Source of the DNA: Myoxocephalus aenaeus
Lineage: Eukaryota; Chordata; Actinopteri; Perciformes; Cottidae
Assembly (NCBI GenBank): GCA_038501785.1
Contig: JBAMJR010000090.1
Coordinates: forward strand, 136,001 to 200,000
Length of the DNA: 64,000 nucleotides
Reading direction: 5' to 3'
How positions within the stretch are numbered: position 1 is the first letter of the stretch; each line of letters opens with the position of its first letter. The position numbers were made by a program, and so were the translations under genes. Of the stretch, positions 59,401-64,000 are shown in pieces. The notes beneath the pieces are model-generated. The model did no database searches and was not told the DNA's origin. It worked only from the letters and a program-made list of their open reading frames with translations.

Positions 59401-60624
59401 TCATACTTCTGAGCTCCTAAGTTCTAATTAAGGTACCTCTTAATGCTAAAGCACACATGACCCGGCCTTTTTTAAATGAATACATTTAAATATTTAAGAG
59501 AATAGTGTACTTCCTATTGACATCAGTTGGAGGCTCTTCCTGTTTCTACATGAATATGTCCCTGTGCACAAAGAGAGGACCATGAAGAAATGGTTCTCTT
59601 TGGTGGGAAAAGACCTGACTGACCTGACTCCATCCAACCCCTACGAGGAACTTGAACAGCGACTGTGAGCCAGATCTTATCTCTCAGCATCAGTGGTCGA
59701 CCTTACTAATGCTCTTGTGGCCGAGTGGGAGAAAATCTCCACAGCCCGGCTCCAAAATCTTAGGGAAAGCCTTCCACTAAGTGTGGAAGCTGTAATTGCA
59801 GCGAATTAACACCCATGGTTTTCAAATGAGATGTTCAACAATCAAATATGGGTGTGATGTTTGGTATTCCACATACTTTTTGCCATGTCGTGTAGCTGCA
59901 TCATCTTTTGGTGCTTTGTGCAGCTGCATAGTCCTTTTTGTGCAGCCTCATCGACGCCCTGATTCACATATTTAAGCCTTCACATCATGAGCTACATCAC
60001 AGGGCGTAAGGAATCAGGCGAGTGACGTCTCTCTGAGTATCATAAGTAGAGAACTGAGTCATTTCCACAGCACATAGTGACCCCTTTCTCATGCCAGGGG
60101 TTGTTGACTAAAATTACTTTAAAAGCATGTGTTCATATAAATGAAGTGGACGTGGCTTTATTTGTATTCACTATTAATAACAGCTGTATTTTGATGATGA
60201 TGATGATGATGATGATATATGTGTACGGTAATTTAATAGACTTGAGTTTGAATACAGCCCTGTTAAATTAGTCCACACACATACATAAAAGATTGCTCCA
60301 GTGTTTTAAACAGTCAAAAAGAAATGAGGACTGAGCCCACATAAACATGAAAAACATTTTATATCTGTTTTCTTTCACTTGACTTCACTCTGCTTTCGTT
60401 CTGCCTGTAATACGATAATAACGTCTTCAGTTCGGTTTCTATCAACATCACTCTGGGTAATCACAGGTACTTCCTGCCTCAGCACTGAGCTGATCTACAG
60501 TTTGGTCTCTCTCTCTCTTGACAGGTGGAGGAGATCCGGGGTTTCATCGAGTCTCTGGCAGAGAAAGTTGAGGAGGTGAAGAGGAAGCACAGCGCCATCC
60601 TCGCTTCACCTAACCCAGATGAGA
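39022..60624 (+). CDS. stx1a: Syntaxin-1A, first three coding exons (residues 1-69); 3' partial
   Basis: Exons: 39022-39051 (MKDRMQELKH), 52159-52236 (GKETTEEEDEVAVGIDKGF then MDEFFEQ) and 60525-60624 (VEEIRGFIESLAEKVEEVK then RKHSAILASPNPDE), with GT-AG borders and continuous frame. The last donor (GTAAGG at 60625) leaves one base of a split codon, so the gene runs past the window. Known: a plasma-membrane t-SNARE that pairs with SNAP25 and VAMP for neuronal exocytosis. The N-peptide DRMQEL binds Munc18-1, and the acidic stretch precedes the first Habc helix, which starts in exon 3. Later Habc helices, the SNARE motif and the membrane anchor are outside. Introns are 13.1 and 8.3 kb. STX1A is preferred over STX1B because its neighbours are BUD23 and DNAJC30. 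Confidence 0.95.
39810..39852. repeat. (GA)n microsatellite
   Basis: Perfect GA tract ending in one AAGA interruption. Confidence 0.95.
41379..41426. repeat. (TG)n microsatellite
   Basis: About 24 perfect TG units in STX1A intron 1. Confidence 0.95.
46383..46472 (+). mobile_element. tRNA-derived SINE, internally deleted
   Basis: A tRNA-like head GGCGACTGTGGCTAAGTGG then TTAGCATGCCCG holds an A-box (46391-46406), and a B-box-like GGTTGGTTCAGAG lies at 46428-46440. It passes directly into GCGTCAGCTAAATAA and GTCATGTAATAC, the tail type of fish V-SINE/HE1-like elements (AAGCGTCAGCTAAATGAC then GTAATG repeats). The central body is missing. It is not a functional tRNA gene. Confidence 0.6.
46930..47330. 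mobile_element. Probable dispersed repeat fragment
   Basis: Purine-rich text with repeated AGGCAAACAAATCCGAA, GGGCAGGCAAAAATCCAA and GGGAATGAGGGATGATC blocks resembles a fish dispersed repeat with GGCAAACA and GAGGGAAC motifs. Boundaries and class are uncertain. Confidence 0.35.
47900..47962. repeat. 63-bp near-perfect hairpin
   Basis: Arms 47900-47926 and 47936-47962 pair over 27 bp with one mismatch around a 9-base loop. The core is CTAAAACCTGAATAAATAGC. It lies in STX1A intron 1. It could be a palindromic MITE relic or a small-RNA precursor. Confidence 0.85.
48412..48533. repeat. 122-bp inverted repeat with perfect 25-bp arms
   Basis: The left arm, starting TTCTGTAACTAGTGAAGC, is exactly complementary to the right arm at 48509-48533. 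The interior has several CTAGTT/AACTAG mini-palindromes (48451-48490). Probably a small foldback transposon. Confidence 0.9.
50768..51250. mobile_element. Foldback element with multi-segment inverted repeats
   Basis: Outer arms share GGTATGAATTTTTCATATA (left) with its inverse near 51231-51250, then GCAGCTAAATGTA with GTTCACAGCTCACAGC, then GTTAGAACTTTAGTCATGG with TTTTAAC (50842-50880 against 51089-51128, nearly perfect over about 36 bp). The centre has another pair, CCGAACTGCATGC (50914-50936 against 50971-50993). Non-coding; family unknown. Confidence 0.8.
51369..51849. mobile_element. MITE with 'GCGTTCACACCAAACGCG' ends
   Basis: Left ATGCTGTGTTCACACCAAAC and the reverse complement of the right end ATGCTGCGTTCACACCAAAC differ by one base. 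An extra left-end-like copy (CTACGTTCACACCAAAAGCG) precedes it at about 51298. No clear target duplication. A related end fragment is at 54697-54760. Confidence 0.7.
52261..52298. repeat. (CT)n microsatellite just after STX1A exon 2
   Basis: Perfect CT tract starting 24 bp after the exon 2 donor. Confidence 0.95.
54501..55714. mobile_element. Decayed Harbinger-like DNA transposon with Myb/SANT fragment
   Basis: The 26-bp ends (left GGGCCCTGTTTCTCGTACCT, 54501-54526; right 55689-55714 inverted) match at 24 of 26 positions. Near the left end, 54562-54710 encodes GTSFYFSDEKQEMIMKAYEE then FNTLI, like the Myb/SANT-like domain protein carried by PIF/Harbinger elements. That frame is cut by a GCGTTCACACC-type MITE fragment (54697-54760). 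A 28-bp tandem duplication (55377-55432) lies inside. The target duplication is unclear. Superfamily is inferred from the SANT fragment. Confidence 0.6.
56421..56462. repeat. (GA)n microsatellite
   Basis: Perfect tract of about 21 GA units in STX1A intron 2. Confidence 0.95.
56841..56898 (+). mobile_element. Retroposon 3' tail with TCTTA repeats
   Basis: TCCCCACTGCGGGACTAATA then AAGGATTATC and about three TTATC units. It shares its core with 34281-34330. The 5' part of the element is not recognisable. Confidence 0.65.
57883..58035 (+). pseudogene. Degenerate THAP-domain-like fragment
   Basis: From ATG 57883 the frame reads MSACCMFG, stop, YSNSGHEFYRIQTRLRQFQ and on to HRHIGLRVTS with a stop at 58033. 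The pattern CC..G-C..N...FYRIP is the start of THAP zinc-finger domains, widespread in fish genes and P-element-type transposases. The internal TGA (57907-57909) falls where the second zinc-binding Cys is expected (TGC or TGT). Short and diverged, so the assignment is tentative. Confidence 0.4.
59590..59893 (+). mobile_element. 3' remnant of a Tc1/mariner-type transposon
   Basis: In frame 59699-59809: DLTNALVAEWEKISTARLQN then LRESLPLSVEAVIAAN and a stop, matching the C-terminal transposase pattern (EW..IP...L..S...R...VIAA). The 3' end reads TCCACATACTTTTTGCCATG then TCGTGTA (to 59893), typical of the terminal inverted repeat of this fish family. Upstream frames are broken and the 5' end is absent. 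Confidence 0.65.
60192..60216. repeat. (GAT)n microsatellite
   Basis: About eight perfect units, 310 bp before STX1A exon 3. Confidence 0.9.
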
Positions 60625-62127
60625 GTAAGGCTGTTTGTCTTTTATCGGTCCTCTTGTTTAATTCTCTTAAACATAATTCTCTCAACACATCGGAGCTTAA
60701 AAAACAGTCCAGCAGTATAAATACTGTATTTTGATCATGGCAGTACTTCAGTACTCCAATGGGTTTGGGTTTTATCTCATAGTCTAGTTGCATTTGTATC
60801 TGAAGTACCACACAGGTGGGTGACATTAACGGTAATATCTGAATAAATCAGGGAATTCCATTGCCACCACTTTTTCAGGTGACTAAGAGCCTTTTGAGGA
60901 ACTCAGGCACTTAACCTGCGCTTGACTGAAACTATTGGAGCAGTGTTTGCAGGGCGAAATGTCACTTCATTCTCAAAGAGAGGTGCTGGGTGACCTTAGT
61001 ACCAATATTAGGATGAATGGATGAAAAGGGCTAAATGAATGGAGAAACATAATGAATGCAGATGCTTCCCTCCAAGGAAAAAGAGGTTACTAAATGTTTA
61101 GTATAAAAACGACGTGACCCCTTATGGCCTTCACTTAGACAGCTTTGTGCAACCGATTAATTTAGAAGTCAGATCTCATCCCAGTGGAAAATGAGAGATT
61201 TCCTCTCCACCACCATCAGCAATACACCAACTGAGTTAATTTCATACCGAATTTATTCATTTTCAACTGCTGCTGTGTAGATTCCACTGAACAAAAGAAA
61301 GAAAAATATCTTTTTCTCCACTTTTCTGCTCCCTCTCCATTGTGTTTTAGTCCTGTCTTCGCCTGCTGTTAACACCATGTCAGCTTCTGTCTCTTCCCTT
61401 TTCCATTTCAACCACTCTCCTCTTTACACATGTTCAATCTGTGCTACAATCCAGTCTTCTCACACCTCCTCCTCTCTCATTTATGTCAGGGCATTGATCT
61501 GGAGCCACGCTCTCACGAGAGGGATGTTACTCACTAGTAACACCCCTTAATCCCATTTCCTCTCCTTTTTTCCCACCTTCCTGAAATAGCATGGATGTGC
61601 TTGCAGCAGCAAGCATTAGATGAGTTCTTTAACTAGCCACGTTGTGACACGCAGAGCGAAGCAGCAACGAAGCGAGGTGCTGCATTTAAGATTGATCCTA
61701 TCAAATCAAACTTTGTCCTGTTGAGTCTCACCGTCGGGTCACAAGTATCTTTGTCACCGTAGTTTCTCCTCCAAGTGAGAGAGTGAGTCTTTTACAACTC
61801 AGCGTAACATTGTGCCGTGACTGACCTTCTGTTTCTGTCACGGCTTATCAGTTTCATAATCACATCACATCTCCCACCTGGCCATCTACACGACCCAGAC
61901 CCCCTCTTCCTCCTCCTCTTCCTCCTCCTCTGCTGGGAGAGCTCTGAGCTTTTGTGTTTGCTGACTAAGACGTTTCCTGTGTTGATCTCCAGGGGGTTAA
62001 CTCCAGCACACTGGCAGAGCCCGCATAACACACACACACACACACACACAAATGCAGCCGCCACTGTGTAATATCACCCCACTAAATGAAGCGTAGCAAA
62101 TTTCCACCAGGGAATTGCAATATACAT

Positions 62128-62160
<33 letters not shown>

Positions 62161-64000
62161 TTACTTGTTTTTACTTGTTTTTACTTGCTATTTGTGGGAT
62201 CGTGTGGGCTGTGCTCAGCATCTGTGTACAGTAGTATACAGGTTCAATAATGATGATAGAGTAGGTAATAGCCATCAGGTCATAATGGGTATTGAACCTG
62301 TGTTCCCTCATGAGCAAATTCCTCTAATGCAGGAAGGAAAGACACAAATGCATTTTAAATGTAGATGCATGATTGAATTCCGTTGCCCATTAAATAATTG
62401 CATGATTTGTTTTGTTTCCTAGTATTGTTTATTGCCGTTGTGCAGCGCTGCTTCTCGTTATTTTGATTGATGAGACTGTACTTTAAAAAAAAAAAATTAA
62501 AGGCCAAAAGTCCTGCAGGAGCATCAGTGGCCTTTAACACTCAACTGTTCCTCAAAGAGTGTGAGGTTGACCTGTTTCTACAGTCTTTGATGAAAATGTC
62601 TGCCATCCCATTGTATTAGACATGCCATACGAATGTCAGCTACACTATTTACATACAAGGTGTTTGGCTGAGTATGACGTGTTTGCTTGCTTTCCATCCG
62701 TATTCTCCTCAAGACAGTTCTCCAGTTGTCCAATGTATATTGTTGGGGAGTCAAAGCCAGAAAATCCATTATTTTATATGCTTGTGTATTAAGGAATAGG
62801 CTGATAAGTGATTTTATATAGGTTTTAGCGTCTTAGCTTATGGTGTAATTTTACAAACTACAGGTTGTTATTCATTCGAAGAAGCTGAAGAATTCACACT
62901 TACGGCCAGTTTTGGATTCTATAATTAGCCTGACGTGTTCGTCTTGGGACTGGAAGGAAACCAAACCTGAGCAGTGTTCATGAAAGATTTATCCCAGTGC
63001 AATACATGTGCCTCCCTGGTCTGTACATTAACACCATTTGAGACAAGCAGCCTGCAGTGCTGTCTACACTACTTAGAGGAAGCAAAAATCAATGCAAAAC
63101 CAACTGAAAACCAGCAGAGGGACTTAAGATTGTTTTTTCCTGTCAGCACTTCTGACTGCAGAGTGTTGCTAGGAAATGAGTCCACAAATGAGTGTAAACC
63201 AAGCAACTTTATTTAGGCTTGTCACGCACAAAGAAAATAAATGAAATTTTAATGTGCTTTTGTATGTCACTCCATTTTCACTTTGCAGTTTTATTCTGGA
63301 CCGGAGGAATACAAATCTTTTGTGAATTGGTTATCACTCAAACTCAAAGTCAAAAATGATAACAGGGGGACAAGTTATGTATTATGGGGTGGTGCAGTTT
63401 GAATTATACCCCTAAAAAAGAACTATGACATATAGTACAAAATCCACAGTTTGAATTTTGTGGCATTCAAAGGAAAAATGTACTTAAACTTCTAGTTTCA
63501 TAACATGCAGAACATGTTATCTTTGACACTGATAGGAGTTTATTTAACTTTGTCCTACCCTTCATCTCTCTGCATTACTTTTGCTCTTACATCTCCCTCA
63601 TAATGTCCGAGCTGATGTTACGGTCTTTGAAGACACAACTTTATCTTAATATCCCTCTTAAAGTGAGGTTAACGCAATGTGAACGGTCAAAGTCAAGGCT
63701 AAGGACACACATGCACATAAAAGAGGTCTAAACTAGTAAGATAAATGTGTTTAACGGCCCTCTGACCTCTTGACCCCTGAGCCAGCGGTGTGGTGTTAAT
63801 CCTCTGATGAAGGTGAAACGTCAGGGAAGGTTTCAGAGTTACAGTAACCCTGTCATGGAAGATGTTGCAGGAGACAGAGAGGTTATTAGACAGAAGGATA
63901 AAGGGTTGTTAGCAGAGACTTAATCAGGTGCAGCATCGCATCCACCTCTGTGCTTGAGTGGTGCCCTTCCTGTAAAAAAGGAAACTTTAGATATTAGTCT
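60625..64000 (+). other. STX1A intron 3 (to window end)
   Basis: No further exon found in 3.4 kb. The next expected exon (starting with the rest of a split Lys codon, then TKEEL-like residues) is not seen. It contains (CA)n 62029-62050 and (GT)n 62130-62153 with three TTTACTTGTT copies after it. The rest is unremarkable. Confidence 0.65.

Larger units (their letters stand above)
52237..60524 (+). other. STX1A intron 2
   Basis: 8.3 kb with no supported exon. It contains (TC)n 52261-52298, a Harbinger-like element (54501-55714), (GA)n 56421-56462, a retroposon tail (56841-56898), a THAP-like relic (57883-58035), a Tc1-type fragment (59590-59893) and (GAT)n 60192-60216. The stretches 52.3-54.2 kb and 58.1-59.5 kb show nothing recognisable. 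Confidence 0.7.

Noticed and set aside
1..64000. CRISPR array or bacterial defence system
   Set aside because: Tandem repeats here are microsatellites or an 18-bp minisatellite without unique spacers; the genes are spliced vertebrate genes.

Overview
This is vertebrate nuclear DNA, almost certainly from a teleost fish and probably a percomorph. Short exons with clean GT-AG borders sit in long introns and gaps packed with (AC)n, (GA)n and (TA)n tracts and with small inverted-repeat transposons typical of fish. There are no bacterial-style operons. Most long open frames are translated microsatellites or opposite-strand shadows of real exons.

Five genes are supported, and nearly every coding base was placed by splice-site and reading-frame continuity. 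(1) 177-2011, +: the last seven exons of the Golgi protein CASP, the alternative 3' end of CUX1. (2) 19975-28085, +: complete SH2B2 (APS), eight coding exons, 699 residues, with a probable non-coding first exon and CpG-rich promoter near 11.6-11.8 kb. (3) 32692-31589, -: intronless DNAJC30. (4) 33602-37674, +: complete BUD23, twelve exons, 282 residues, divergent from DNAJC30. (5) 39022 to beyond the right edge, +: the first three coding exons of STX1A (syntaxin-1A), spread over 21 kb.

The gene order joins two blocks that lie far apart on human chromosome 7: CUX1-SH2B2 (7q22.1) and DNAJC30-BUD23-STX1A (7q11.23, the Williams-Beuren region). The products do not form one pathway (Golgi structure, insulin/JAK receptor signalling, mitochondria, rRNA methylation, exocytosis), so the block is best read as conserved synteny.

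The non-coding DNA holds a 987-bp hAT-like element with a perfect 8-bp target duplication, several foldback elements and hairpins in STX1A intron 1, a decayed Harbinger-like element with a Myb/SANT fragment, a THAP-like relic, a Tc1-type transposase tail, SINE and LINE tails, and at least three copies of one fish MITE family. I found no CRISPR, functional tRNA, rRNA or convincing undescribed multi-gene system. The most checkable novelties are a minimal upstream ORF whose stop overlaps the SH2B2 start codon, a retroposon tail that may supply a BUD23 branch point, an unusually long DNAJC30 N-terminus, and near-perfect hairpins in STX1A intron 1.
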